Notes: generated by a model not told the origin, from the sequence alone. Positions 9,801 through 17,897 are shown, numbered from the stretch's first letter. The stretch: 64,000 nucleotides of DNA from Brevibacterium sp. CS2 (GCF_005280295.1 NZ_CP040020.1:1-64000), one strand, 5' to 3'. Numbers and translations: made by a program.

Positions 9801-10462
9801 CTGCGGGAGAGCTGATCCATGCGGGCGATCAAGAACGGGTGCTCGGCGAAGACGTTACGGCCCTGGGCGCCATCGACCATCTGGCGGCTGAAGATCTCGA
9901 AGCGCAGGTCGAACTTCCGACTGAGTTCCTCCCGCCACTGCTCCACGAGCCCACCGGGAGCGACGATGATGGCGCGCTCGCAGTCCGAGCGCAGGATCAG
10001 CTCCTTCAGGTACAGCCCGGCCATGATCGTCTTGCCCGCGCCGGGGTCGTCGGCCAGCAGGAACCGCAGCGGAATGCGCGGCAGCAGTTCGTCGTAGACC
10101 GCGCGAATCTGGTGCGGCAGCGGGTCAACGTCCGAGCTGTTGACCGCGACCATCGGGTCATACAGCGCCGCGTACTTGATCCTCAGTGCCTCGGCTGCGA
10201 GCCGGAACTCGTCCGGGTCGGCATCGTAGGCCGGAGCGGAGTCGAAGTCACCCGCGACCTCGAAGCGTGCGGCGTCGGCGTCGGTGATCGCACGTGCGCC
10301 GCTGCGACCGGCGTCATCGCGGTAGAAGACCTCGAAGAGCTCGGCGTCGATAGGGTCGATGGCGATCAGGGTGACCGCCTGCCCCGGCACCAGGCCACGG
10401 AGGCGCTGGCCCGCGCGCAGCGTCGCGAGCGTCAATGTCGCGTCGGTCGTCGCGTCTGTCAC
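6860..10462 (-). CDS. SNF2/superfamily 2 helicase with C-terminal DUF3883 domain
   Basis: The 1200-residue protein has Walker A DDPGAGKT (GAGKT at 141-145), DEAH at 239-242 and a helicase C-terminal half with IIFTEHRDTLDYL, ATDAAGEGLNLQ and an arginine-finger region RFGRIHRIGQ near residue 650. The C-terminal ~110 residues carry a DUF3883 signature (PGYDIQSTDKGGFVHYIEVK), a nuclease-like fold found at the end of several defence helicases. A middle region is rich in charged helices. The start is the GTG at 10462, preceded by GGAAGGAGG. It heads the methylase-nuclease-ATPase series with a 4-base overlap to the methylase. DISARM helicases share the SNF2 core, but no DrmB or DrmC is visible. Confidence 0.9.
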   Translation of the reverse strand: MTDATTDATLTLATLRAGQRLRGLVPGQAVTLIAIDPIDAELFEVFYRDDAGRSGARAITDADAARFEVAGDFDSAPAYDADPDEFRLAAEALRIKYAALYDPMVAVNSSDVDPLPHQIRAVYDELLPRIPLRFLLADDPGAGKTIMAGLYLKELILRSDCERAIIVAPGGLVEQWREELSRKFDLRFEIFSRQMVDGAQGRNVFAEHPFLIARMDQLSRSEDLTEQLGEVTWDVAVVDEAHRMSAHYSSWAGEVDETKRFKLGRLLSETAHNFLLMTATPHAGKEEDFQLFMSLLDRDRFEGQYRQGVHRTDTDGLMRRMVKEDLLTFEGKPLFPERKAYTVEYELSPAERDLYEQVTDYVRTEMGRAERIAQAGDKKRGNNVGFALTVLQRRLASSPEAILRSLERRQQRLDTKLRDMQRITDDARFSTSISSHIDEWTTGKTTLDFGSDALPAFSVDDFEDFHEETTDEERAQFEEQADQVVDLATAAQTIPELRAEIAILEDLIKVARRVRLQDDDKKWVQLRTILDEQLLTHDGSGDARKIIIFTEHRDTLDYLQAKITAQFGRADSVITIHGGTRREDRKLARERFTHNPDTVVLLATDAAGEGLNLQRAHLMVNYDLPWNPNRIEQRFGRIHRIGQREVCHLWNMFARDTREGDVFTRLLAKIDQMSIAYNGNLFNVLGDADAFQERSLRDLLIEAIRYGDQPQVKAKLDRIIDAGVSHGLDEMLAERALHPEMFSALNLDEVRARMEKARERRLQPGYIAAFFLPALTRLGGRIRKRENGRYEITRVPARVIDTARRLNRWAPVAEQYERITFELSRMHPDGLADASLIAPGHPLLHAVIEATIDDLGPTLKQGTVLVDRRTKQTDAPMLMFSVEQRIENTAADADTVSHHFDYPLLEQDGTVTVSAAPPYLDYDRPDSTETEAIAEIAGSDWARQNHEKLVRAWAYREGLQPRMDEIKTRLDIETARTRAQVKDRLLAEINHWDREHNRLEALERGGTVGRLRAETALVRARQLDERLSHRLEQLDEATNLVAVPAVIRGAALVIPSALLATDNEPEAQTFARQTEEVERRAVEAVLAAERALGREPVEMPRNNPGYDIQSTDKGGFVHYIEVKGRIEGSDTFTITTNEITFAQTQGDRHRLALVEVSTSGAPNDQLRYVSDAFTHLEPSATTRSYNEVWRDYWERGAPPR

Positions 10463-10551
10463 GAGGTGCCTCCTTCCGGTTTTGGGCAGTGGATCAGGAT
10501 ATGGGGTGCCACCGACAAAGTGTCAGCGGCGGCTCGAAGTGAGCGACGCGC

Positions 10552-10743
10552 TCAGCCTGACGGGGAGGGTTCGGAGTCGGCGGCTGCGCCACCTCGTCGG
10601 ACCCAGTCGTCGATCTCGCTGGCTTGGAACTTCCAGAGGCGTCCGACCTTGTGGGCGGGCATGGCCTTCTCGGCGATCCAGGTGTAGACGGTGTCTTTGG
10701 TGATCCCGAGGTGGGCGGCGATGTCGTCTGCGGACAGCCACGT
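10552..10743 (-). CDS. Excisionase/AlpA-type helix-turn-helix protein with no normal start codon
   Basis: The frame codes WLSADDIAAHLGITKDTVYT, then WIAEKAMPAHKVGRLWKFQA and a short tail, a typical 60-residue MerR-like/excisionase HTH protein of mobile islands. Upstream in the same frame there is only ACG (10743-10741) before TGG, and a TAG stops the frame 15 bases earlier. A good GGGAGG lies just before the ACG, where an ATG is expected. So the start was probably ATG and is changed to ACG, or translation uses ACG or the later CTG, or a GTG one frame over plus a shift. It lies 89 bases upstream of the helicase and probably regulates the operon or excision. Confidence 0.65.
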   Translation of the reverse strand, partial: TWLSADDIAAHLGITKDTVYTWIAEKAMPAHKVGRLWKFQASEIDDWVRRGGAAADSEPSPSG

Positions 10744-10786
10744 TGGTCCTCCCTCGCTCTATGGCCCTGGCAGGCCAACACTCACG

Positions 10787-10792
10787 ATGATA
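10787..10792 (-). promoter_or_regulatory. Candidate -10 box for the defence operon
   Basis: TATCAT on the minus strand lies about 44 bases before the HTH start region. No convincing -35 is visible 16-19 bases upstream, so the assignment is tentative. Confidence 0.3.
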
Positions 10793-10876
10793 CCGGTGGA
10801 GCTGCGGCTTGAGTTGGGTTTCTCCGGGCGTGGCCGAACGAGATGGGTGCCGAGGGTGGTCGCTCCGTTCTGCCGA

Positions 10877-12013
10877 TCAGTGCAGGACGCGGGCCTTGAG
10901 CCAGGTGGTCACTGTCTCGTGCCACAGGTCGGGGTCGGCGTTCCAGCAGAGGGTGTGGCCAGCGTCGAAGGTCGCCAGATCAACAAGGTCCGGTCGCGCG
11001 TCGCGGAGTGCTTGTGAGAGCCGGATGGGTACGGAGTCGTCTCGGGCGCCGTGGAGGATCAGGGTCGGCGTAGGGAGGTCTTCGGCTCGGGCGGTCCAGT
11101 CGAAGGTGCGAAGTGGGATGAGGCCCGGCAAGCCGACCGTGCGAGCCGGTGGGCCGATGGTGAGCCACGGGATCGCGAGGTGTCCGGCTGCTGCGGGCAG
11201 TCCGCTGCGGACGCAGTTGGCCTTGATGACTTCGGTCCAGTTGAGGACTGGTGAGTCGAGGACGAGCGCGGCGATCAGTCCCTCGCGTCGGGGGTGGTCG
11301 GCGAGTTGGAGGGTGATGGCGGCGCCCATTGACCAGCCGAAGAGAACGATCTGTTGGGCTCCGCGTCGGACGGCGTATCCGATGGCTTCGTCAACGTCTG
11401 CTGCCTCGGTGTGGCCGAGGGTTGTTCGGCCGGTGCCGACGGTTGGCCCTTCTGCGGTGTTGCGGTAGCTGACGACGAGGGAGGTGTAGCCGAGTTCGGT
11501 TGCGGCGAGGACGCCGCGGAGGGTGCCGGCTCGGGTGCTGCCGAGGCCGTGGATGTGGATCGCCCAGGTTGAGGGGTCGCCGTCGATGCGCCAGGTCGGG
11601 CATGGCCCTGCCGGGGTGGTGATGGTGATGTCACGTACGTGGAGTCCGGCGTCGGCTGGGGTGGCGTAGTAGATGCCGCTCCAGGAGGCACGGTCGCCGG
11701 CCTGCGGGGTGAGGCCGGGTGAGGTGGCCCTGATCCTTCGCGCGACGCGGGTGTGCCCGTGATCGGTGATCTCGGTGGAGAGCTGGACCCAGCCGCCGTG
11801 CTCGAACCAGAGGTTGTAGATGCCGGGTGCGGTGGTCTGGTCTGTGCGGTCGAGCACGATCAGGTCGCCGTTGCCGTCACGCTCGACGCCTCGGACGGTC
11901 AGGTCGAACGTGCGCGGGCCAGCGGGTGCGGTGAGCCGTCGCGCGATGACGTACCCGACCCCTGCCGTCGCTGCTGCCGCGATCCCGCCGCCGAGGGCGA
12001 TGCGGCCGATCAC
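10877..12013 (-). CDS. Alpha/beta hydrolase with N-terminal membrane anchor
   Basis: The 378-residue protein starts with a hydrophobic segment (residues 4-24) and then a serine hydrolase domain. The nucleophile elbow is GWSMG (Ser228), with acidic HGARDD near 321-326 and DAGH (His353). An IHIHGLGST oxyanion stretch is at about 152-160. The substrate is unknown; the fold is shared by esterases, peptidases and lysophospholipases. The GTG at 12013 overlaps the upstream stop (GTGA), so it is coupled to the membrane-protein gene. It is the third gene of the ImmA-like/membrane protein/hydrolase run. Confidence 0.8.
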   Translation of the reverse strand: MIGRIALGGGIAAAATAGVGYVIARRLTAPAGPRTFDLTVRGVERDGNGDLIVLDRTDQTTAPGIYNLWFEHGGWVQLSTEITDHGHTRVARRIRATSPGLTPQAGDRASWSGIYYATPADAGLHVRDITITTPAGPCPTWRIDGDPSTWAIHIHGLGSTRAGTLRGVLAATELGYTSLVVSYRNTAEGPTVGTGRTTLGHTEAADVDEAIGYAVRRGAQQIVLFGWSMGAAITLQLADHPRREGLIAALVLDSPVLNWTEVIKANCVRSGLPAAAGHLAIPWLTIGPPARTVGLPGLIPLRTFDWTARAEDLPTPTLILHGARDDSVPIRLSQALRDARPDLVDLATFDAGHTLCWNADPDLWHETVTTWLKARVLH

Positions 12014-13020
12014 GATTCCCGCTCCTCGACGTAGGGAACGGGCGAGGTCGTCGGGACGGTGGTGTCGCTTCCGACGAGGTGGCTCTCGGCGCGTTCGAGC
12101 AGGTCACGGTCGTCGGCGCTGGTGGCGAAGGTGATACGGGGGTCGATCATTGCGTCGCGGATTTCGACGATCACGCGGTGGAGGTGTCCTTCGGGGTCTT
12201 CGCTGTTGGCGGCGAGGGGGTCGGCCTGGCTCAGCCCGGGCCGCGCGAGCGTCGCTCGATGCCAGAGCGGCTCCAGCTGCGCTGTGTACGCGATGGTGTG
12301 CCTCTGCCGGGCGTGGTGCTGCGCCCGGCGGACGGCGGGCTGGACCGTGAACCCGGCGCAGAGGAACAGGAAGGTGAAGATGGACAGCGGGTCGTAGGCA
12401 GGCTGGATAGCGTGCATGAGGTCGAGGTGGCCGGTGGCGTGGGCAATATCCATGACGATCACGGCGAGGCAGAGCGCGACACCGAACGTCGATCCCAGGC
12501 TCAGCAGTGCGGCGGGCAGGCGCTGGATGCCGCTGCTGTGCCGGTACTGCCGTGCAGCGAGGACGAGCATCGTCGCGATGACGAGTGTTCCGTAGCTGAA
12601 GTTGATGATCGAGTAGACCGCGGCTGCTGGCTGCGCGCCGAGGTCGCTCATGAATCGTGTCGTGGTGGTGCCGCGGTCGATGGACAGGAACGATGAGGTG
12701 ATCGCGAGCAGTGCGATGAGCAGGACGGGTGCGCTGACGGCGGCGCGGACGAGTCTGGGCCGGTACTCGCCGGACTTCATGACGCCGCGCCCGAGGAAGA
12801 AGAGCCCGGTCATCAGCAGGGCGTCCGCGATCAGCGTCGCGATGTTCGTGCCGCCGAAGAGCGGATCGACGACCGCGTAGATGGCATCGACGTTGAGCGT
12901 CATCGCGATGGCGATGGTGAGGGCGGCGTAGGTGACGCTGCGGTCGGTGCGTTTGCGGCGGAAGATGAGCAGGCTCGCCACGAGCGCCCACATGAGCGTC
13001 GCGACGAGCGTCTGGATCAT
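12010..13020 (-). CDS. Multi-pass membrane protein, MAB_1171c-like
   Basis: The start is the ATG at 13020, overlapping the stop of the ImmA-like remnant (ATGA). The 336-residue product has about seven or eight hydrophobic segments in its first ~240 residues and a hydrophilic C-terminal cytoplasmic region. Actinobacterial loci pairing an ImmA/IrrE-like protein with such a membrane protein (MAB_1171c family putative transporter) are common. The transported substrate is not known, and 'transporter' is a database label rather than a shown activity. A much longer frame extending upstream is only GC-driven read-through. Loss of the 5' part of the upstream gene may have removed this gene's promoter. 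Confidence 0.75.
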   Translation of the reverse strand: MIQTLVATLMWALVASLLIFRRKRTDRSVTYAALTIAIAMTLNVDAIYAVVDPLFGGTNIATLIADALLMTGLFFLGRGVMKSGEYRPRLVRAAVSAPVLLIALLAITSSFLSIDRGTTTTRFMSDLGAQPAAAVYSIINFSYGTLVIATMLVLAARQYRHSSGIQRLPAALLSLGSTFGVALCLAVIVMDIAHATGHLDLMHAIQPAYDPLSIFTFLFLCAGFTVQPAVRRAQHHARQRHTIAYTAQLEPLWHRATLARPGLSQADPLAANSEDPEGHLHRVIVEIRDAMIDPRITFATSADDRDLLERAESHLVGSDTTVPTTSPVPYVEERES

Positions 13021-13265
13021 CCGAAGACCTCCGAGTAGGCCGATTCGGCGAACACCGCCCCTCGGATGCCTGCGGCGAGCCGGTCCGCGAGGGACTCGGC
13101 GGCGATCTCGGTTTCGCTGTCGAGGTCTTGCCGACTGAGCAGGCGTGCGCGGGTGTACGGCGGGATGTTGGGCAGCAAGACTTCCTCGACGGCGCAGTCG
13201 TCGCCGTCGCAGTGGCCAAGGATCATGTGGGCGAGTTCGTGGAGCACGAACTGCTGACGGTGCAG
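13017..13265 (-). pseudogene. ImmA/IrrE-type zinc metallopeptidase, C-terminal remnant
   Basis: About 83 codons with metallopeptidase similarity remain: LHRQQFVLHELAHMILGH contains the HExxH zinc motif (HELAH), followed by LLPNIPP and an EIAAESLADRL helix that supplies the third-ligand region. Upstream of PPPLHRQQ the family similarity stops at about 13265. Beyond that point the same strand is only the antisense of a recombinase gene. The N-terminal third to half is therefore missing, and no start codon or ribosome site of its own can be assigned. Family members cleave repressors or act as toxins beside membrane partners such as the downstream gene. Confidence 0.8.
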
Positions 13266-14423
13266 CGGGGGCGGGAGGTACGCACTGTCGAGATCGACGA
13301 AGAACGAGCCCCGCTGGTCCGGTGGGCGTTCCAGGTGTTCGCATCCGGCGACTGGACGACGAGCCAGCTTCACCAGGAACTCGTAGCGCGTGGGCTCACG
13401 ACAGCAGCGTCGCCGCGACGACCATCCCGACCCATCGGCAAGTCGTCGGTGCATCGGATGCTGACGAACCCGTACTACAAGGGCAGCGTCCGCTACCAGG
13501 GCGTCACCTACGCCGGAGCGCACGAGGCGATCGTCCCCAACGAGGTGTGGGATCAGGTGCAGACCGTGCTCGGCACGCACCGCTCGGCCGCGGATGCGAC
13601 GCAAGTCCATGAGCACTACTTGAAGGGCACCGTGTTCTGCGGGCAGTGCGGGTCGCGGCTGCTGGTGTGCAACGCGAAGAGCAGCCAGGGCACGATCTAC
13701 CCGTACTTCGTCTGCGCCAGCCGTCACGGCGGCAGAGGCAACTGCACCCGGCAGGCGATGCTCATTGAGCAGGTCGAACGACTCATCGAGCGCTTCTATA
13801 CCAAGGTGCAGATCGACCCGGAAACGATCGAGGTGGTCTCGGCGATGCTCCATGCCCGGTTCGACGAGATGATGGCGGAAGGCGCCGCCGAGCTCGCCGA
13901 CCTCGCGTCCCGGAGAGCCCAGCTCGAAGGCGAGCAGCAGAAGCTGCTCCAAGCCCACTACGCCGGAGCGATCCCGCTCGACCTCCTCAAGCGCGAGCAG
14001 GACCGGATCACCGCGTCGTTGGAGACGATCGAGCACCGGATCACCGCGCACCACGGCCACTACGCCGCTGCGCGAGAGAACCTCGACGACTCCCTGAAAC
14101 TGCTGTCGAACGCCGCCGACATCTACGAGCACGCCGACGACGCGAACCGTCGGCTCCTCAACCAGGCGCTGGTCAAGACGATCTACATCGACGAGGACAA
14201 CGACGTGCGCGTCGGCTACCGCAACCCATACGACGGGCTGAGTATCCCCGGCCTCCACGCCGACGCCCTGAGCTGGGCCGCCGAGGCAAAGAGAATGGGC
14301 CAGGCTGAACCCTCGACCAAGGGCGGACCCTTGGCCGCGAGTTCAAACCTGACCCGTTTGGGGTGGCTAACGGGACTTGAACCCGCGACCCCCGCGACCA
14401 CAACGCGGTGCTCTACCAGCTGA
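13266..14423 (+). pseudogene. Large serine recombinase, N-terminal catalytic domain lost
   Basis: Similarity begins at RGREVRTVEIDEERAPLVRW, the recombinase domain, and continues through a zinc-ribbon with CGQCGSRLLVC and a later FVCASRHGGRGNC, then a long coiled-coil with ARFDEMMAEGAAELADLASR. The catalytic serine domain that should precede it is absent. Instead the sequence switches at about 13265 to the opposite-strand ImmA-like gene. The open frame continues 3' through the antisense of the tRNA-His gene (GWLTGLEPATPATTTRCSTS) and stops at 14423. The protein cannot catalyse strand exchange, so the island is probably locked in place unless helped in trans. Confidence 0.85.
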
Positions 14424-14435
14424 GCTATAGCCACC
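14362..14435 (-). tRNA. tRNA-His (GTG anticodon)
   Basis: The minus strand folds as a full cloverleaf, with the extra 5' G (position -1) paired to C73 as is specific for tRNA-His. The anticodon is GTG in the loop TTGTGGT, and CCA is not encoded. The 3' end faces the island and is overlapped by the end of the recombinase frame, so this gene is the probable attachment site. Confidence 0.95.
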
Positions 14436-14461
14436 ATCGCTGCCAGCAGGCAGCATCGACC

Positions 14462-14491
14462 ATTCTAGGGCGGTCCCAGGCCGGTGGGCAA
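14462..14491 (-). promoter_or_regulatory. Promoter of tRNA-His
   Basis: A TTGCCC -35 (14491-14486) is separated by 18 bases from a TAGAAT -10 (14467-14462). Transcription would start about 20 bases before the tRNA. The rest of 14492-14709 shows nothing clear. Confidence 0.65.
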
Positions 14492-14709
14492 ACCGGGTGG
14501 GTGTGATGAATCCCGCACTCCACCGGCGCCGTGCAGCCTGTGCCTCGCACCTCGGCCGCTGTTGCCCTGCACTCGCCGCCGACAGCAGGAACAATGCCTG
14601 CCCGCCCCCGCCCCGACGGTTCCTCCACGAACGCTGAGGAACGCAACGATTGGGTCGCCGAAGGGTAACTATTCGGACTCGGACGCAGTCATGCCCGGAG
14701 CACGTTCGT

Positions 14710-16464
14710 ATGCTTGTCTCCGTCGTCGTCGCCGCACGCCTCCCCGTCTCCGAATCCCGAACCGAGGTCACCCGCTCCATGCCCATCGCCCAGGTGCACG
14801 TCTCCGCCGATCGCTCGGCGGAAGCGACCGTGGATGGTGCCACCTCCCACCATCCCGACCTGGGTGCTGCCATGACCCGGCTGACCGCGCTCGCCCGCGA
14901 GGGCGGTCAGCCCGTCACCCTCGAGATCCACGACGCCGGCACCGTGCGCACGCTCCACATCGATCCGAGCGGCCGCGTCTCCATGCAGGCCGCACCGCTC
15001 GCACCCTCGCAGCAATCCGCACCCTCGCAGCCGGCCGTACCCTCGCAGCAGTCCGAGATCCCGACCGCCGCGCCGGAGGAGCCACCCGCGCCTGAGGAGC
15101 CCGCCTCGTCGGATGCCACGCCGCCGCGCGCCAGCACGCCCGACGGCTATCCGATCGGCACCCCGTACTCCGGTCCGGCCGCTCCCGGCGCGAATGCGCG
15201 CACCCGCCGCCGGGCCCAGCGCCAGGCCGACCGCCGGACCGCGGCGCAGTCCGCGCGCAGTGCGCCCACCCGCTCGAAGGCCCCCGACAGCGGGGCCGCT
15301 CGGCATCACCCCCGTCGGTCGCGGGTGCGCGGTCTCACCGCACCGACGATCGTTCTCGCGGTCATGCTCGTCGTCGCGCTCGGCGCCTATTTCCTGCCCC
15401 GGATCATCGGCTCCCCCGACGGGCTGACCCCGCAGAGCATCCCGGCCGGCAGCACGAACACCTCTGAGGACTCGCTCGCCCTCGAGGACGGCCGGACCCC
15501 GGTCCCCGGTTTCGCCGCCCAGCCGACGTGGGAGTCCGAGGTGCCGGCGACCGCCTCGGTCACGGCGACGGGCCGCGGCGTGCTCGTCGTCGACGGCAAC
15601 GCCCTCGCCGTCCTCGACCCGGAAACCGGCGAGTCCCGGTACACGGAGGACATCGACGCGCCGATCAGCTTCGCGGTCGACACCGTCATCGATGGCGAGC
15701 GCGCGCTCGTGTGGCGCACCGGAGACCGCGCCCAGGCCCTGTTCGACGGCGAGACCGCCCCGATCGAGTACACGATCCCGGACGACGCCCGCATCTCCTC
15801 GGCCGGCACGAGCGTGCTCATCAAGGAGGGCAACTCCCTGTCGACCTTCACCCGCGACGGCCTCACCGCGATCCCCACCCCGGACCCGGGGTACACACCG
15901 ATGGCGCTCGACGGCACCGCGCTCATCAGCGCGGAGTTCTCCGGCACGGTGACCACGACGGACGTCGACACCGCCGAGAGCTCCGAGATCCTCCTCGAGA
16001 GCCCGTCCGACGACCTGCAGATCTTCCGCTGGGTGACCGCCGGGCACGGCAAGATCGTGTCGCTGTGGGGCGAACCGGGCGCGAGCGCGACGAGCGGCCA
16101 CCGGATCCAGCTCGTCGTCCACTCCGCCGCGGACGGTCGCATCTTCTCCACCGTGTCGACCACGACCGACGCGGTGGGCGAGGCGAACTGGGTGCGCGGG
16201 CAGGGATACCGCCTGGCCGTCATCGGCCCCTACCTCTTCACCGTCGACGGCGGGCTGCTCGTGCGCAACGCCACCGCGCACCACCTGCGCATGGCCGAGC
16301 CGCGCGGGGAGATCGTGCCCTCGTCGATCGACGACACGCGGTACCTGCTCCACGGCAACACCGCGTGGCGCTCGGACGCGAATCTGCTCGCCGTCACCGA
16401 CTCCGGTTCCCACGCGATCGTGCGCACCGGCCAGGACCGGGTCGTCGGCTACCCCGCCCAGTGA
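14710..16464 (+). CDS. Membrane-anchored protein with extracellular beta-propeller-like domain
   Basis: Not a family I can name. The 584-residue product has a cytoplasmic N-terminal part of about 200 residues with a Ser/Gln/Pro-rich linker and an Arg-rich stretch. One membrane segment (TIVLAVMLVVALGAYFLP) follows, then about 370 outside residues. That domain repeats short blades such as GVLVVDGNALAVLDPETGES, which look like PQQ/WD-type propeller units. The ATG at 14710 has GGAG nine bases upstream; the ATG at 14779 is an alternative. It stands alone downstream of the tRNA-His promoter region. A role at the cell surface is likely, but the ligand is unknown. Confidence 0.7.
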   Translation: MLVSVVVAARLPVSESRTEVTRSMPIAQVHVSADRSAEATVDGATSHHPDLGAAMTRLTALAREGGQPVTLEIHDAGTVRTLHIDPSGRVSMQAAPLAPSQQSAPSQPAVPSQQSEIPTAAPEEPPAPEEPASSDATPPRASTPDGYPIGTPYSGPAAPGANARTRRRAQRQADRRTAAQSARSAPTRSKAPDSGAARHHPRRSRVRGLTAPTIVLAVMLVVALGAYFLPRIIGSPDGLTPQSIPAGSTNTSEDSLALEDGRTPVPGFAAQPTWESEVPATASVTATGRGVLVVDGNALAVLDPETGESRYTEDIDAPISFAVDTVIDGERALVWRTGDRAQALFDGETAPIEYTIPDDARISSAGTSVLIKEGNSLSTFTRDGLTAIPTPDPGYTPMALDGTALISAEFSGTVTTTDVDTAESSEILLESPSDDLQIFRWVTAGHGKIVSLWGEPGASATSGHRIQLVVHSAADGRIFSTVSTTTDAVGEANWVRGQGYRLAVIGPYLFTVDGGLLVRNATAHHLRMAEPRGEIVPSSIDDTRYLLHGNTAWRSDANLLAVTDSGSHAIVRTGQDRVVGYPAQ

Positions 16465-16679
16465 ACCCGGCGCCGCATGGGCGCGAACCGCGCCGCGCAC
16501 GAATTGCGGTCGTTGTGTAAGCGTCGCTTTCGTCTTCTACGCACCGTAGTCGTTACGATGAACACAGGAGCGTCACAGCCGTCCCCCGCTCGGCCACCAC
16601 CCTGATCGAACGCCGGCGACGACGACCCCGGGCCACACCCCGGAACTCCTCCATTCGATGTCGACCCCGAGGACCGCAC

Positions 16680-17897
16680 GTGCGCCCCAGCCCGATGATC
16701 GGCCGCACCGCCGCCGCCGTGGGCGTCGCTGCGCTCCTCGCCGGCGGTTCCGCGATCGGGGCGGCAGCCGTTCCGACGGCCGGGCCCGCACCCGCTCCCC
16801 CGGCATCCGAGTCCGACACCGCACCCGAGGCGCCCGCCCCCTCACCGCAGCCCACGAACGTTCCGGGCCCCGCCGCGATCCCGACGGAACCGGCGCCGGA
16901 GGCTCCGCAGCAGGAATCCCCGCAGGACGTTCCGCAGGACAGCGGCACCGATGCCGAGGCGCCCGCGGAGGACCCGGAGATCGGCCCGAGCGAACCGGGC
17001 TCGGACCCGAGCGATGACCCCGGCCTGGGGCCGGTCGATCCGACCGCAGATCCGACACCGGAACCGACCGCAGATCCGACGCCGGGCCCGACCGCGGCAC
17101 CGGAGCCGACGGATACGCCGACGTCCGAGCCGACGCCCGACCCCAGTCCGACGGAGACCGCCTCCCCGACACCGGGCCCCACTCCCACGGACACCTCTTC
17201 TCCGTCGGCGACAGCCGCGCCCACGCCGACCCCGACTCCCACGGGCGACCCGGAGAACCCCGGCGATGGTGGAACCGATCCGGATGAGGGGACTCCGAGC
17301 GGCACCCCCACCCCGGAACCCACCCCGGCTCCGAGCTCCCCTGAGCCCGAACCGACCCCGGAACCCACCCCGACTCCGAGCTCCCCTGAGCCCGAACCGA
17401 CCCCGGATGACCCGGGGCGCGACGATTCCGGACCGCGCGACGACTCCGATGACCCCGACGACAGCGGTGACGAGCCGGCCGACCCCGAGTCCGACGACTC
17501 CGGTCCGGGAGCGGACGACCGCGGTTCCGGATCCGGCGAGCGGCGACCGCGGACGAACGATCCGGTGACCGGCAGCGGCGGCTCCTCGGGCACCGAGGTC
17601 CCCAACAGGGCCGGCACCGACTGGGCTCCGCAGGCGGGGAACTCGGGCCAGGCGCTGAACGAGGACTACTCCGATCCGGTGCCGCAGGCTCCGGGCTCCC
17701 AGGACGACCAGGACGTCATCAGCGACGGGACCGACGACGCGACCCCTGATCCCGACACCGACTCCGATATCGATGCCGCCGGTGACGCCACCGGGTTCGG
17801 CTTCAGCTGGCCGCTCGCAGCGCTCATCGCCATCGGCCTGCTGTGCCTGGCCTTCATCGCCTTCGTCATCGGCCGTCGCGGCTCCGACGAGCACTGA
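16680..17897 (+). CDS. Pro/Thr/Asp-rich surface protein with signal peptide and C-terminal anchor
   Basis: The 405-residue product starts with a signal peptide ([20 protein letters not shown]) and then about 330 residues of low-complexity PTP, PEPT and acidic SDD repeats. It ends with a membrane helix ([20 protein letters not shown]) and a short basic tail. No enzymatic domain is visible. It resembles wall-spanning stalk or adhesin-like proteins. The GTG at 16680 has GAGGA six bases upstream. Two perfect-frame 45-base repeats lie inside, so repeat number may vary between strains. Function unknown. Confidence 0.7.
   Translation: MRPSPMIGRTAAAVGVAALLAGGSAIGAAAVPTAGPAPAPPASESDTAPEAPAPSPQPTNVPGPAAIPTEPAPEAPQQESPQDVPQDSGTDAEAPAEDPEIGPSEPGSDPSDDPGLGPVDPTADPTPEPTADPTPGPTAAPEPTDTPTSEPTPDPSPTETASPTPGPTPTDTSSPSATAAPTPTPTPTGDPENPGDGGTDPDEGTPSGTPTPEPTPAPSSPEPEPTPEPTPTPSSPEPEPTPDDPGRDDSGPRDDSDDPDDSGDEPADPESDDSGPGADDRGSGSGERRPRTNDPVTGSGGSSGTEVPNRAGTDWAPQAGNSGQALNEDYSDPVPQAPGSQDDQDVISDGTDDATPDPDTDSDIDAAGDATGFGFSWPLAALIAIGLLCLAFIAFVIGRRGSDEH
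17310..17399 (+). repeat. Two tandem 45-bp repeats in the Pro-rich gene
   Basis: Units 17310-17354 and 17355-17399 differ at one base, and a partial third unit follows. Each codes a 15-residue [13 protein letters not shown] block in frame. Confidence 0.85.

Larger units (their letters stand above)
1..14361. mobile_element. Right-hand part of a genomic (defence) island next to tRNA-His
   Basis: The stretch left of the tRNA-His gene holds a defence-type operon, an excisionase-like HTH gene, an ImmA/IrrE remnant and a serine-recombinase remnant, while everything right of the tRNA is ordinary chromosomal content. Parts of it, for example about 4.0-6.8 kb, look clearly more AT-rich than the rest of the window. 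The element lies on the 3' side of the tRNA, as expected for integration into a tRNA 3' end. The left boundary is outside the window, so no second att copy can be checked. The island call is an inference from gene content, composition and tRNA adjacency. Confidence 0.6.

Noticed and set aside
1-10743. Calling the operon DISARM or BREX
   Set aside because: No DrmA/B/C, PglZ, BrxA-type or Lon-like genes are visible; DUF499 plus DUF1156 point to a different family set.
12010-13344. 444-residue version of the membrane protein
   Set aside because: The first 108 residues are Arg/Pro-rich read-through of the upstream gene; the ATG at 13020 overlaps that gene's stop and begins the membrane protein.
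13017-14258. 413-residue minus-strand frame as one metallopeptidase gene
   Set aside because: Only the last 83 residues resemble ImmA/IrrE. The rest is antisense of the recombinase domain and zinc ribbon, open because of GC bias.
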